From contig JACKIG010000017.1 of assembly GCA_020638595.1 (NCBI GenBank), positions 13,354-77,353 of the forward strand: a stretch of DNA of 64,000 nucleotides. The letters are read 5' to 3'. The notes beneath the pieces were generated by a model. The model was not told the origin of the DNA. It searched no databases and saw nothing but the letters and a program-made list of their open reading frames with translations. The DNA is from Rhodospirillaceae bacterium. Lineage in GTDB: Bacteria; Pseudomonadota; Alphaproteobacteria; DSM-16000; Inquilinaceae. The position numbers and the translations under genes were made by a program. This document shows, in pieces, positions 36,610 through 45,027 of the stretch. Each line of letters begins with the position of its first letter. The first letter of the stretch is position 1.

Positions 36610-38145
36610 TCACATGGTCGCGCCCAGGACCCAGGGGGCGAATTCGTCGTCGCCGTAGCCGAGGATCTCGCTCTTGGTCCGCTCGCCGGAGGCTGTGCGC
36701 AGGATCGCCTCGAAGATCGTCTGGCCCAGCTCGGCGACCGAAGCGGTCCCATCGGCGATCTCGCCGCAGTTGATGTCCATGTCCTCTTCCAGGCGGCGAT
36801 AGACGGCGGTGTTGGTGGCCAGCTTCAGGCTGGGCACCGGCTTGGCGCCGAAGCAGGATCCGCGGCCCGTCGTGAAGCAGACGACGTTGCAGCCCCCGGC
36901 GATCTGGCCGGTGACGGAAACGGGGTCGTAGCCCGGCGTATCCATGAAGACGAAGCCCTTCGTGCGGACCTGTTCGGCATAGGCGACGACGTCGACCATG
37001 TCGGTGGTGCCGCCCTTGGCGGCCGCACCCAGCGACTTTTCCAGGATCGTCGTCAGCCCGCCCGCCTTGTTGCCGGGCGACGGGTTGTTGTCCATGGTGC
37101 CGCCGTTGCGCGCGGTGTAGTCGTGCCACCAGGCGATGCGGTCCAGGAGCTTGCGCCCCACCCCGGCGCTGACGGCGCGGCGCAGCAGCATGGCCTCGGC
37201 CCCGTAGATTTCCGGCGTCTCGCCCAGGACGGCGGTGCCGCCGTGGCGGACCAGGATATCGGCCGCCGCCCCCAGGGCCGGGTTGGCGGTGATGCCGGAA
37301 AAGCCGTCGGAGCCGCCGCATTGCAGCGCCAGCATCAGGTGGCTGGCGCTGACCGGCTGGCGCCGGACGTCGTTGGCGGCGGGCAGCATGGCCCGCAGCC
37401 GTTCCACCCCGGCATTGACGGTGGCCGTGGTGCCGCCGACCTGCTGCATCACCAGGGTGTGCAGGCGGTTGCTTTCCTCAAGATGCTCGGCTTCCAAGAG
37501 GCGCGCGATCTGGTTGGATTCGCAGCCCAGGCCCACCACCAGCACGCCGGCGAAGTTGGGATGGCGGGCATAGCCGGCCAGCAGGCGGCGAAGCTGGTCC
37601 ATCTCCTCCCCCTCCGACGCCATGCCGCAGCCGGTGCGGTGGGTCAGCGAGACGACGCCGTCGACATTGGGAAAGGCGTCCAGTGCGCCGGGGACACGGA
37701 AGCGCTCGGCGATCATCCGCGCCACCGTGGCGGAGCAGTTCACCGACGGGATGACGCCGATGTAGTTGCGCGTCGCCACCTGTCCGTCGGGCCGGACGAT
37801 GCCGTCGAAGGTGGCGCGCTGGTCCTCCGGCAGCAGTTCGGACCCCCGGCGGGCGGAGCCGATGACCGCATCGGCGTCGCGGCGCCGGTAGACCAGGTTG
37901 TGCGTATGGACGTGCTCTCCGGCCCCGATGGCCTGCGTCGCCTCGCCGATGAACTGGCCGAACTTGCGCACGTCCGCCCCGGCCGGGATCGTCGTCACGG
38001 CCACCTTGTGGCCGCGCGGGATTTCCTGCCGCGCCACGGTTCCCGCGCCGTCCAGGGCCGTTCCGGCCGGCAGCTTGTCCATGGCGACGGCAATGTTGTC
38101 GTCGTCGCTAAGGCGGATCAGCGATGGGCGGACGATGGTATCCAT
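36610..38145 (-). CDS. altronate/galactarate dehydratase family protein (UxaA type)
   Basis: This 511-residue protein carries both parts of the UxaA family: an N-terminal SAF-like domain (DDNIAVAMDKLPAG, IPRGHKVAVTTI) and the large dehydratase domain. The latter has VIPSVNCSATVARMIAERF, HRTGCGMASEG, LGCESNQI and CGGSDGFSGITANPALG. NPSPGNKAGGLTTILEKSLGA and the Cys-rich CNVVCFTTGRGSCFG lie near the end. Family members dehydrate D-altronate or galactarate with iron. The sugar acid here is likely linked to the D-mannonate dehydratase encoded 1 kb away. The start is at the ATG at 38145. Confidence 0.9.
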   Translation of the reverse strand: MDTIVRPSLIRLSDDDNIAVAMDKLPAGTALDGAGTVARQEIPRGHKVAVTTIPAGADVRKFGQFIGEATQAIGAGEHVHTHNLVYRRRDADAVIGSARRGSELLPEDQRATFDGIVRPDGQVATRNYIGVIPSVNCSATVARMIAERFRVPGALDAFPNVDGVVSLTHRTGCGMASEGEEMDQLRRLLAGYARHPNFAGVLVVGLGCESNQIARLLEAEHLEESNRLHTLVMQQVGGTTATVNAGVERLRAMLPAANDVRRQPVSASHLMLALQCGGSDGFSGITANPALGAAADILVRHGGTAVLGETPEIYGAEAMLLRRAVSAGVGRKLLDRIAWWHDYTARNGGTMDNNPSPGNKAGGLTTILEKSLGAAAKGGTTDMVDVVAYAEQVRTKGFVFMDTPGYDPVSVTGQIAGGCNVVCFTTGRGSCFGAKPVPSLKLATNTAVYRRLEEDMDINCGEIADGTASVAELGQTIFEAILRTASGERTKSEILGYGDDEFAPWVLGATM

Positions 38146-38288
38146 GGGGGTGGCCCTTGGCGAAGAAAGCGGAGATGGCAAAGATAGTCCCTCGCCGACG
38201 GCCTGCCAGCACTAGAAATGCGGGGCTGTGGCCTGGCGGCCCGAATCCGAGGGACTGGGCCCGGAACGGCCGGGAGGGCACGACGCCG

Positions 38289-39110
38289 ATGACTGCTGCA
38301 ACGCTTCCCCCCTTCGTACCCCAGGTCGGCGACGACGTGCGCGGCACGGTTGTCGAGCGGCTTCATGCTGTCGAAGCGGAGTGCGACGTGCGCATCCTGT
38401 TCGCGGTCGAAAGCGGCAGCCGGGCATGGGGGTTCCCGTCGCCGGACAGCGACTACGACGTGCGCTTCGTCTACGTCCATCGCCTGGATTGGTATCTTGC
38501 GCTGACTCCCGGGCGCGATGTGATTGAGCTGCCGATCCGCGACGATCTCGATATCGGCGGCTGGGACCTCCGCAAGGCGCTCACGCTGCTCTTGAAGCCG
38601 AACCCGGTGATGCTGGAATGGCTCTCCAGTCCCATCCGCTATTTCTGGAATGCCGAGGTCGGCGCGGAGCTGGCCGACCTGGCGCAGAAGACGGCCCATG
38701 CGTCGGCGTGCCTGCGCCACTACCTGCATCTCGGTGAGGGGCAGTGGCGCCGGCATGTCGGCGACGGAACGGACGTCAGCTACAAGAAATACTTCTATGT
38801 CCTGCGTCCGGCCCTGGCCATCCGGTGGGTCCGCCTCAATCCCGACGCCGCGCCGCCGATGAACATCCAGGCGATGAGCCATGGGCTGGACCTGGATGCC
38901 GAAACCGTCGATGCCATCGCCCGCCTGCTGGCCCTCAAGCGTGCCGCGCGGGAAATGGGTGTGGGGCCGCGGATGCCCGGGCTCGATCGGCTGGTCCAGG
39001 ACGAATTCGCCTGGGCGAGGCAGGCCTCGCTACCCGAAGGGCGCCGGGACCTTCGGGCGGAAGCGAACGGGCTGTTCCGCCGGATCGTCCTGCAGGCGGA
39101 TTGCGGCTGA
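38289..39110 (+). CDS. RlaP-like nucleotidyltransferase
   Basis: This 273-residue protein starts at the ATG at 38289 behind GGGAGGG. It has the polymerase-beta nucleotidyltransferase signature GSRAWGFPSPDSDYDVRFVYV near residue 42-62, with the two catalytic aspartates in DYDVR. The remaining helical part (KKYFYVLRPALAIRWV, then RLLALKRAAREMG) matches the predicted nucleotidyltransferase group that includes RlaP of RNA repair operons. No RtcB ligase or RNA repair gene is nearby, so the substrate is unknown. It sits alone on the plus strand between two sugar-acid dehydratase genes. Confidence 0.85.
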   Translation: MTAATLPPFVPQVGDDVRGTVVERLHAVEAECDVRILFAVESGSRAWGFPSPDSDYDVRFVYVHRLDWYLALTPGRDVIELPIRDDLDIGGWDLRKALTLLLKPNPVMLEWLSSPIRYFWNAEVGAELADLAQKTAHASACLRHYLHLGEGQWRRHVGDGTDVSYKKYFYVLRPALAIRWVRLNPDAAPPMNIQAMSHGLDLDAETVDAIARLLALKRAAREMGVGPRMPGLDRLVQDEFAWARQASLPEGRRDLRAEANGLFRRIVLQADCG

Positions 39111-39141
39111 CCTGCACCGCCTGCCGGCCGACCCGGGGCCC

Positions 39142-40350
39142 TCACCAGTTCCACATGGTCCCGTCTTCCAGGCGGTTCACCGGCAGGAAGGCGCGGCTGT
39201 AGGGGTATTTGGCCGCAAGGGCCTCGTCGATCTCGACCCCATGGCCTGGGGTATCGCCCGGGTGCATGTAGCCGCCGGCGAAGCTGTAGGCGTGGGGGAA
39301 GACGGCGTCGGTCGCCTCTGTATGGCGCATGTATTCCTGCACGCCGAAATTGGGCACCCAGAGGTCGAAATGCAGGGCGGCCCCCATGCAGACCGGCGAC
39401 AGGTCGGTGGCGCCGTGGCAACCGGTGCGCACGTGGTGCAGTCCCGCGAAATCGGCGATGCGCCGCAGATGCGTGATGCCGCCCGCATGCACGACCGTGG
39501 CGCGGATATAGTCGATCAGCTGCTCCTCGATCAGGGTCTTGGCATCCCAGATGGTGTTGAAGATCTCGCCCACGGCCAGCGGCTGGGTGGTGTGCTGGCG
39601 GACGATGCGGAAGCCCTCCTGGTTCTCGGTGGGCACCGCGTCCTCCAGCCAGAACAGGCGGTAGGGCTCCAGCGATTTGCCCAGCCGGCCCGCCTCGATC
39701 GGTGTCAGCCGGTGATGGGCGTCGTGCAGCAGATGATGGTCCCAGCCGAAGCGGTCGCGCAGGGTCTCGAACAGCTTCGGCACATGGTCCAGGTACTTGC
39801 TGGTCGACCAGATATTCTCGGTCGGCAGGTCGGCATCGGCGGGTTCGTAGAACATCTTGTCCTTCGACACGCCATAGGTGGACGGCAGGCCGGGGATGCC
39901 GCACTGGGCACGGATGGCCTTGTAGCCAAGCTCGATATAGTGGGCGACCTCGTCGGCGGCGGCTTCGATGTCGGCACCGTTGGCGTGGCCGTAGACCATG
40001 ACGCCGGTCCGGCTGGCCCCGCCCAGAAGCTGGTAGAGCGGCAGGCCCGCGGCCTTGGCCTTGATGTCCCACAGCGCCGTATCGACGGCGGCGATCGCCG
40101 ACATCGTGACCGGACCCCGGCGCCAATAGGCGCCGCGATAGAGATACTGCCAGGTATCCTCGATCCGGTGCGGGTCGCGACCGATCAGGCAGGGGATGAC
40201 GTGGTCGGTCAGATAGCTGGCCACCGCCAGTTCGCGGCCGTTCAATGTCCCGTCGCCGATACCGGTCAGGCCTTCGTCGGTCTCGATCTTCAGGGTGACG
40301 AAGTTGCGTCCGGGGCAAGTGACGATGACACGGGCATCGGTGATCTTCAC
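39142..40350 (-). CDS. manD: D-mannonate dehydratase (enolase superfamily)
   Basis: I choose the GTG at 40350 because an AGGAG lies 7 bp upstream and the protein then starts [16 protein letters not shown]. The length becomes 402 residues, the family's standard. At this numbering the catalytic Arg147, Tyr159 and His212 and the metal ligands Asp210, Glu236 and Glu262 fall at the positions described for the Novosphingobium ManD. The YGHANG block and the C-terminal [11 protein letters not shown] are also kept. It should convert D-mannonate to 2-keto-3-deoxygluconate. The UxaA-type gene nearby would feed the same product from another sugar acid. Confidence 0.93.
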   Translation of the reverse strand: MKITDARVIVTCPGRNFVTLKIETDEGLTGIGDGTLNGRELAVASYLTDHVIPCLIGRDPHRIEDTWQYLYRGAYWRRGPVTMSAIAAVDTALWDIKAKAAGLPLYQLLGGASRTGVMVYGHANGADIEAAADEVAHYIELGYKAIRAQCGIPGLPSTYGVSKDKMFYEPADADLPTENIWSTSKYLDHVPKLFETLRDRFGWDHHLLHDAHHRLTPIEAGRLGKSLEPYRLFWLEDAVPTENQEGFRIVRQHTTQPLAVGEIFNTIWDAKTLIEEQLIDYIRATVVHAGGITHLRRIADFAGLHHVRTGCHGATDLSPVCMGAALHFDLWVPNFGVQEYMRHTEATDAVFPHAYSFAGGYMHPGDTPGHGVEIDEALAAKYPYSRAFLPVNRLEDGTMWNW

Positions 40351-40759
40351 CGTCCGACTCCTCAACACAAGGGCTGGTGAAATTGGTCAGGCCACTTTAC
40401 CTCTTGCGCCGTCCTGCGACAAGGCAGCGCAACGGCGTGGCCGTGCGGCCGGGCCGGCCCCGCCGCCGGCGCATTGCCGGGGGCCGCGCGGTGGGCGAAA
40501 CCGTGTGTCTGAACCATCCTTGGGTGGATAAATCCTGCCGGTGCACGACCTATCCGACGCCTCCCGCCCGGTGCCGCCGTCCCCGGCGGGCGGGCCGTTT
40601 TCGCCTGATGCCACCAATTCGACTTGAATTCGCCCGATATTGCAGGTTTCGTACCCTGTCGCTGCCCGGCATCGGGCGGTTGTTCAGGGATGTGCACGGA
40701 TTTGATGCCCCGGTTGGCCGCCGACAGGCGCCACCGGCAATCAGGGGGAGGCGATGGGC
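40351..40759. other. divergent intergenic region upstream of the RiPP operon, about 410 bp
   Basis: The spacer separates manD from the W-x-N precursor gene and must carry the promoters of both. The GC-rich left half shows nothing clear. A more A/T-rich stretch at about 40600-40720 includes an inverted repeat at 40616-40630 and ends in a very strong purine-rich ribosome site (AGGGGGAGG, 40743-40751). I see no ORF that looks coding. Confidence 0.5.
40616..40630. promoter_or_regulatory. inverted repeat AATTC-N5-GAATT, candidate operator
   Basis: The perfect 5-bp arms AATTC and GAATT are separated by five bases, in the A/T-rich part of the spacer about 130 bp before the precursor gene. It is the only clear dyad there. 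It may bind a regulator or be chance. Confidence 0.3.
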
Positions 40760-41101
40760 ATGGGGCGGAGCGGTCGTAGGGGTGTGCTTTTCGGGCTGCT
40801 TGGCGTGGGTTCGTCCCTGCTGGGCGGGCGCGCGTGGGCGCGGGGCAACGATCATGATCCGTCCAGCATCGATGCCCGCGTGGATTGGGTGCGCGAGCGC
40901 ATCCGCAGTGTCCGCGGCGAGGACGCCCTGACCCCGCCGGCACCCGACCGCCCCGACGACGAATTGCGCACCGCCCAGTGGGGCAACTGGGACAACTGGT
41001 CCAACTGGGACAATTGGGGCAACTGGGACAATTGGTCCAACTGGGATAACTGGGGCAATTGGGACAACTGGGGGAACTGGGACAACTGGGGCAACGGCTA
41101 G
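40760..41101 (+). CDS. RiPP precursor with 13 tandem W-x-N tripeptides
   Basis: The ATG at 40760 lies 8 bp after AGGGGGAGG; an ATG at 40754 is too close to that site. The 113-residue protein has an N-terminal Arg-Arg plus hydrophobic segment ([22 protein letters not shown], then RAWA) that looks like a Tat- or Sec-type signal. A charged leader follows (about 30-73). Residues 74-112 are thirteen uninterrupted W-x-N units, with x alternating Gly/Ser and Asp, closed by one Gly. The radical SAM/SPASM gene 53 bp downstream marks it as a modified peptide. Aromatic-x-Asn tripeptides are the known substrate type for three-residue cyclophane formation. The final location is probably periplasmic or extracellular. 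Modification itself is inferred. Confidence 0.85.
   Translation: MGRSGRRGVLFGLLGVGSSLLGGRAWARGNDHDPSSIDARVDWVRERIRSVRGEDALTPPAPDRPDDELRTAQWGNWDNWSNWDNWGNWDNWSNWDNWGNWDNWGNWDNWGNG
40979..41095 (+). repeat. 9-bp tandem repeat array encoding (W-x-N)13
   Basis: There are thirteen in-frame 9-bp units of the form TGG-NNN-AAY. The middle codon alternates between GGC/GGG or TCC and GAC/GAT. Both Asn codons and both Asp codons occur, so the units are no longer identical at DNA level while the peptide pattern is kept. Confidence 0.95.
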
Positions 41102-41154
41102 GCCCCGGCGGTGAGCCCCCCGGCGTTGCCGGCGATGGCCTGAAGGCGGGTGCG

Positions 41155-42408
41155 ATGCAGGGACCCGCGGCGGCCCCGCTGCCGACCGATGCACGCATCA
41201 CCACCGCAGGGGCGGCGCAACCGCGCATGGGCGGATCGGCCTGGCGCCGCTTGTGGCCGTGGGCCGGACCGGGACGCGGTGATCGCCACCTTGGGCCGCT
41301 GAAGCTTCTGGTCCTGCAATCCACCGGCTTCTGCAATCTGGATTGCCGCTACTGCTATCTGGCGGACCGGCACGTGAAGTCGCGCATGGACCCGGCCCTG
41401 GTCGAACCCATCGTGCGCAAGACCATCGACAGCGGCTTCGTGAAGGGCGGGTTCTCGCTGCTGTGGCACGCCGGCGAGCCCTTGACGCTGCCGCCGGCCT
41501 ATTACGAAGAGGCGATGGCCCGGATGCAGGCGGGGCGGGCGGCCTCGACGTGCTCCGACACCGATATCGCCGTGCACATCCAGACCAACGGGGTCCTGAT
41601 CAACGCCGAATGGTGCGACTTCATCCGGCGCCAGGGGGTGCGCATCGGCATCAGCGTCGACGGGCCGGCGGACCTGCACGACCGCATGCGCGTCACCCGG
41701 TCCGGCGGCGGGACGCATGCCGCCACGCTGGCGGGCATCAAGCGCCTGCAGGACGCCGGAATCCCGTTCAACACCATCACGGTCCTGACCGCAGAGGCGC
41801 TGGAGCGGCCGGAGGACCTGCTGCGGTTCTACGTCGATGCCGGCATCCGGACGGTCGGCTTCAATGTGGAGGAGATCGAAGGCGAGAACCCGACCTCCAG
41901 CCTGTCGCGGGTGACGCCCGAAGCCTATGCGCAGTTCCTGAAACGGTTCCTGGAGCTGTCCCGGCGAACGCCCGGCGCGCCGCGGGTCCGCGAATTCGAT
42001 GCGATGCACAGGCTGATCACCGGCGGCGGCGATACGGTGGTCGGCCAGTTCACGCCGTTCAGCATCGTCAGCGTCGACCACCTTGGCAATTTCGGCACGT
42101 TCTCGCCCGAGCTTCTTGACGTCAAATCAGATAGGTATGGTGACTTCCTGATCGGGAACTTCAAGACAGACGACTATGCCTCGGCCGTGCGATCGCGCAA
42201 GTACCGGCGCCTGAACCGGGATATCGCCAAGGGCGTTGCGGCATGCCGGCAATCCTGCAGCTATTTCCGCCTGTGCGGCGGCGGTGCGCCGGCCAACAAG
42301 TATTTCGAGCACGGCAGCTTCGAGGCGACGGAGACCCTGTATTGCCGGCTGACCAAGAAGACGGTCGCCGATGTCGTCCTGGACGATCTCGAACGCCAGC
42401 TCGCTTGA
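41155..42408 (+). CDS. radical SAM/SPASM peptide maturase (cyclophane-forming type)
   Basis: I use the ATG at 41155 with AAGGCGGG before it, giving 417 residues. The radical SAM cluster motif is Cys60-x3-Cys64-x2-Cys67 (CNLDCRYCYL). LLWHAGEPL, a trait of SPASM peptide maturases of the GrrM/XncB/FxsB kind, follows near residue 104. The C-terminal SPASM region has Cys364, Cys368, Cys374 and Cys397, enough for auxiliary clusters. These enzymes join an aromatic ring carbon to the beta carbon of the residue two positions on. With the W-x-N precursor directly upstream, Trp-to-Asn crosslinking is the obvious prediction. The stop is 13 bp before the next gene. Confidence 0.92.
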   Translation: MQGPAAAPLPTDARITTAGAAQPRMGGSAWRRLWPWAGPGRGDRHLGPLKLLVLQSTGFCNLDCRYCYLADRHVKSRMDPALVEPIVRKTIDSGFVKGGFSLLWHAGEPLTLPPAYYEEAMARMQAGRAASTCSDTDIAVHIQTNGVLINAEWCDFIRRQGVRIGISVDGPADLHDRMRVTRSGGGTHAATLAGIKRLQDAGIPFNTITVLTAEALERPEDLLRFYVDAGIRTVGFNVEEIEGENPTSSLSRVTPEAYAQFLKRFLELSRRTPGAPRVREFDAMHRLITGGGDTVVGQFTPFSIVSVDHLGNFGTFSPELLDVKSDRYGDFLIGNFKTDDYASAVRSRKYRRLNRDIAKGVAACRQSCSYFRLCGGGAPANKYFEHGSFEATETLYCRLTKKTVADVVLDDLERQLA

Positions 42409-42421
42409 AAGGTCCCAGGTG

Positions 42422-43321
42422 ATGGCGCGTGCCCGTGGGCTCGACCACGCCCCGCGACTCCGCATCTTCGATCCGGGCGGCAGCGTGGTGACGGCCGGGC
42501 GCATTGCCGTGGCGGACGGCACGGTGGCGATCGGCGATACCCCGGATGGCGAAGACGGGTCATACGTTCCCGAAGCCCGGGTGCCGAGGCCGGAATGGCG
42601 GCCGGCGGACGCGGCGATGCTGGCCGCGCTGGCAGCCCCGGACGGCCCGTGCGACTGGTCGCGGACGATCGGGCTTGCCCGGATCGACGGCGCCCTGCTG
42701 GCGCAGGTCCAGGCCGCCCTGCTGGACGGCGGCGGCGACGCCGCGGCGATCAAGCGGCGTGCACGGGAACCGGCGATCCAGGAGGTCATCCGCCGGATGG
42801 AGGAGGACCTGACCGACCGCTATGCCCGGCGACGCGAGCGGTTGCGGTCCCTCGGCGTGCATGCGCAGCCGGGGGCGGGTCCGACCCAGACCATCGAGGG
42901 TCCGCGCCAGGCGAAGCTGGGCCTGCATGTCGACAGCTGGGACCGCATGCCGCTGGGCCGCAGGCCGATCGCCCGCAACCGGCTGGCGGTCAATCTGGGT
43001 CGGCAGTCCCGGGACCTGCTGTTCGTCGACCTGCCGATCGCCGCCATTGCCCAGGTTCTGGCGGAGGCGGAGCGCGCATCGCTGCCGCTGTGGAAGCGGT
43101 GGCGCGACCGCCGGCCATCGCCCGCCGGCATGCCGGTGCCCGCCATGCCGCGCGCGTTTCTGGCGCTCTGCCCGGACTATCCGGTGATCCGCATGACGCT
43201 GGCCCCCGGCGAAGGCTACATCGCCCCGACCGAGAACATGATCCACGACGGCTGCTGTGCGGCGGACGGCGCCATGGACGTTCACCTGACCCTGCTGGGC
43301 GATTTCGCGGCGGTTCCGTAG
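42422..43321 (+). CDS. putative Fe(II)/2-oxoglutarate-type oxygenase of the RiPP operon
   Basis: This 299-residue protein has no family I can name with certainty. The second half shows a cupin-like pattern. His169-x-Asp171 (GLHVDSWD) is followed by NRLAVNLG and LLFVDLP strands, then MTLAPGEGYIAPTENMIHDG with His275, and MDVHLTLLG with His288 where an Arg is usual. HxD...H followed by a late basic strand is the layout of 2-oxoglutarate/Fe(II) oxygenases, and Asn or Asp hydroxylation on the peptide would be a reasonable job. The first 140 residues are unassigned. It follows the maturase by 13 bp, so it belongs to the same operon. Confidence in a coding gene is high; in the function, moderate to low. 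Confidence 0.7.
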   Translation: MARARGLDHAPRLRIFDPGGSVVTAGRIAVADGTVAIGDTPDGEDGSYVPEARVPRPEWRPADAAMLAALAAPDGPCDWSRTIGLARIDGALLAQVQAALLDGGGDAAAIKRRAREPAIQEVIRRMEEDLTDRYARRRERLRSLGVHAQPGAGPTQTIEGPRQAKLGLHVDSWDRMPLGRRPIARNRLAVNLGRQSRDLLFVDLPIAAIAQVLAEAERASLPLWKRWRDRRPSPAGMPVPAMPRAFLALCPDYPVIRMTLAPGEGYIAPTENMIHDGCCAADGAMDVHLTLLGDFAAVP

Positions 43322-43351
43322 GCGCCTGCCGGAATCGGTGCGCCGGGCGTC

Positions 43352-44896
43352 TCAGGCGCCGGCGCCCATGCGGGTCTCTTCCACGAACTGCTCGGTCGCG
43401 TCGTCGATGGCACGGTCGGCCCGGCCGCGCGAGCCATGCACGTACAGGCCCTTGGCCTTCACCGTCGCCTGGGCTTCCGGCGGCGGCCGCATCTGGTAGG
43501 TCACGGGCTTCTGGTGGTCGGCCAACAGCAGGTCGGCATTGTAGACCTTGTTGAACTTCCACAGCATGTTGACGAAGTTCGTTTGGCCCTTCGCCAGCAG
43601 CTTGGCCGACAGCAGCGCGGTGGACTTCAGCGCCGACCAGCCCAGGTGCTTGCGGTTCAGGACCTGCTGGGTGTTGACCAGTTCGGCATAGAACTCCGCC
43701 AGCGGCAGCTTGGTCGGCAGGACCGCATGCTGGATGTCGAACAGGCGGTAGTCGTGCGAGGTCAGCCGCCGTGCTTCGGTCATCCACGTCTCGGTGCCCG
43801 GATAGGGGGTGTTGACGGAGATGTTGACGATCTCCGGGATCTCCAGGCACCACTCGCGGACGATGCGGAAGCGTTCGTGGTCCCAGTCGGGGTCGGCGAT
43901 CAGGTTGATGGCCACCGTCAGGCCCAGCGACCGGGCGAATTCCAGGGCCTCGAAGTTCTGCCCCAGCGGGATGCGCTTGCGGAACTTCTTCAACCCGTCA
44001 TCGTCGATCGCCTCCAGGCCCAGGAACATGTACTTGACGCCAAGCGTGCGCCAGAACCGGAACACTTCCTTGTGGCGCAGCAGCACGTCGCCGCGGGTTT
44101 CCAGGTAATAGCTCTTCTTGATGCCGCGGCTGGCGATGGCCTCGCCGATGGCCATGCCGTGCTGGTCGTGGATGAAGGCGACGTCGTCGACGATGAAGAT
44201 CCCCGGTTCTTCGATCCGCGACAGGTCCTCGATCACGTGTTCCGGGCTCATGGTGCGATAGCTGCGGCCATAGAAGGTCCAGGCGCTGCAGAACGTGCAG
44301 TCCCACGGGCAGCCGCGCGAGAATTCGATGGACGCGCAGGGGTCCAGCACCCCGATGAAGTACTTGTTGCGGTGGCGCACCAGGTCGCGGGCGGGATGCA
44401 GGTCGTCCAGGCTGTGGACGAAGCGGGGCGGTGGGCCGGCGCCGTCGGGCGTTACCGCGCCCGGCACCTTGGCAACAGCGGCGCGATCGTGTTCGGCGGC
44501 CAGCAGCAGGCTGGCGACCGTCGCTTCGCCTTCGCCCTTCAGCACGCAGTCGATCGCGCCGTCGCCATGCTCCAGGAACGCGTCGGCGGTGAACGAAGCG
44601 CTGTGGCCGCCGACGAAGATGAAGCAGCCGGGCAGGTCCCGCTTGGTCGCCTTCGCCAGGTCGACGATCTCCGGCACATTGGCCAGGTAGTTGCAGGAAA
44701 AGGCGATGGCATCCGGCCGGAAGTCGCGCACCAGCTTGCGATAGGCGCCGTGGCTTTCGACCTGCAGGTCGATCAGCCGGACCTCGTGGCCGGCCCGCCG
44801 CGCCGCCTCGGCCACCAGTTCCAGCCCCAGCGGTTCCAGCCGCAGGAAGATCTTGGTGTACATCAGCGGGCCGGGGTGGACGCAAAGGAACTTCAT
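43352..44896 (-). CDS. hpnR: hopanoid C-3 methylase HpnR
   Basis: This 514-residue class B radical SAM methylase has an N-terminal cobalamin-binding domain (MKFLCVHPGPLMYTKIFLRL, LVAEAARRAGHEVRLIDLQV, FVGGHSASFTADAFLEH). The SAM domain has Cys196-x3-Cys200-x2-Cys203 (CPWDCTFC). The whole chain follows HpnR, which adds a methyl group at C-3 of hopanoids at the membrane. The squalene-hopene cyclase and other hpn genes are not in the window. It is convergent with the RiPP operon, with 30 bp between the stops. Confidence 0.9.
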   Translation of the reverse strand: MKFLCVHPGPLMYTKIFLRLEPLGLELVAEAARRAGHEVRLIDLQVESHGAYRKLVRDFRPDAIAFSCNYLANVPEIVDLAKATKRDLPGCFIFVGGHSASFTADAFLEHGDGAIDCVLKGEGEATVASLLLAAEHDRAAVAKVPGAVTPDGAGPPPRFVHSLDDLHPARDLVRHRNKYFIGVLDPCASIEFSRGCPWDCTFCSAWTFYGRSYRTMSPEHVIEDLSRIEEPGIFIVDDVAFIHDQHGMAIGEAIASRGIKKSYYLETRGDVLLRHKEVFRFWRTLGVKYMFLGLEAIDDDGLKKFRKRIPLGQNFEALEFARSLGLTVAINLIADPDWDHERFRIVREWCLEIPEIVNISVNTPYPGTETWMTEARRLTSHDYRLFDIQHAVLPTKLPLAEFYAELVNTQQVLNRKHLGWSALKSTALLSAKLLAKGQTNFVNMLWKFNKVYNADLLLADHQKPVTYQMRPPPEAQATVKAKGLYVHGSRGRADRAIDDATEQFVEETRMGAGA

Positions 44897-45027
44897 CGGC
44901 CATAGGCTCCTGTGGGTGCCGGGGCGGTCTTCCGCCGGCTGGGCGCGACGTTAACACCGCAGGTTAACCATGCCGATGGGAAAACCCGCGGGTCCACCGG
45001 CCCGCGACCCCGCGACGCTGATGGCGG

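Noticed and set aside
40979..41095. CRISPR-like or non-coding tandem repeat
   Set aside because: The unit is 9 bp, in frame with a gene that has a strong ribosome site, and has synonymous variation, so it is a coding repeat.
43322..43365. Inverted repeat GGCGCCTG/CAGGCGCC between the RiPP operon and hpnR as a terminator
   Set aside because: The arm on the right includes the hpnR stop region, the loop is long and there is no T-tract; support is too weak.
44951..44970. TTAA...TTAA pair resembling a CtrA site upstream of hpnR
   Set aside because: The spacing is nine bases rather than the seven of the CtrA consensus, and no other support is present.
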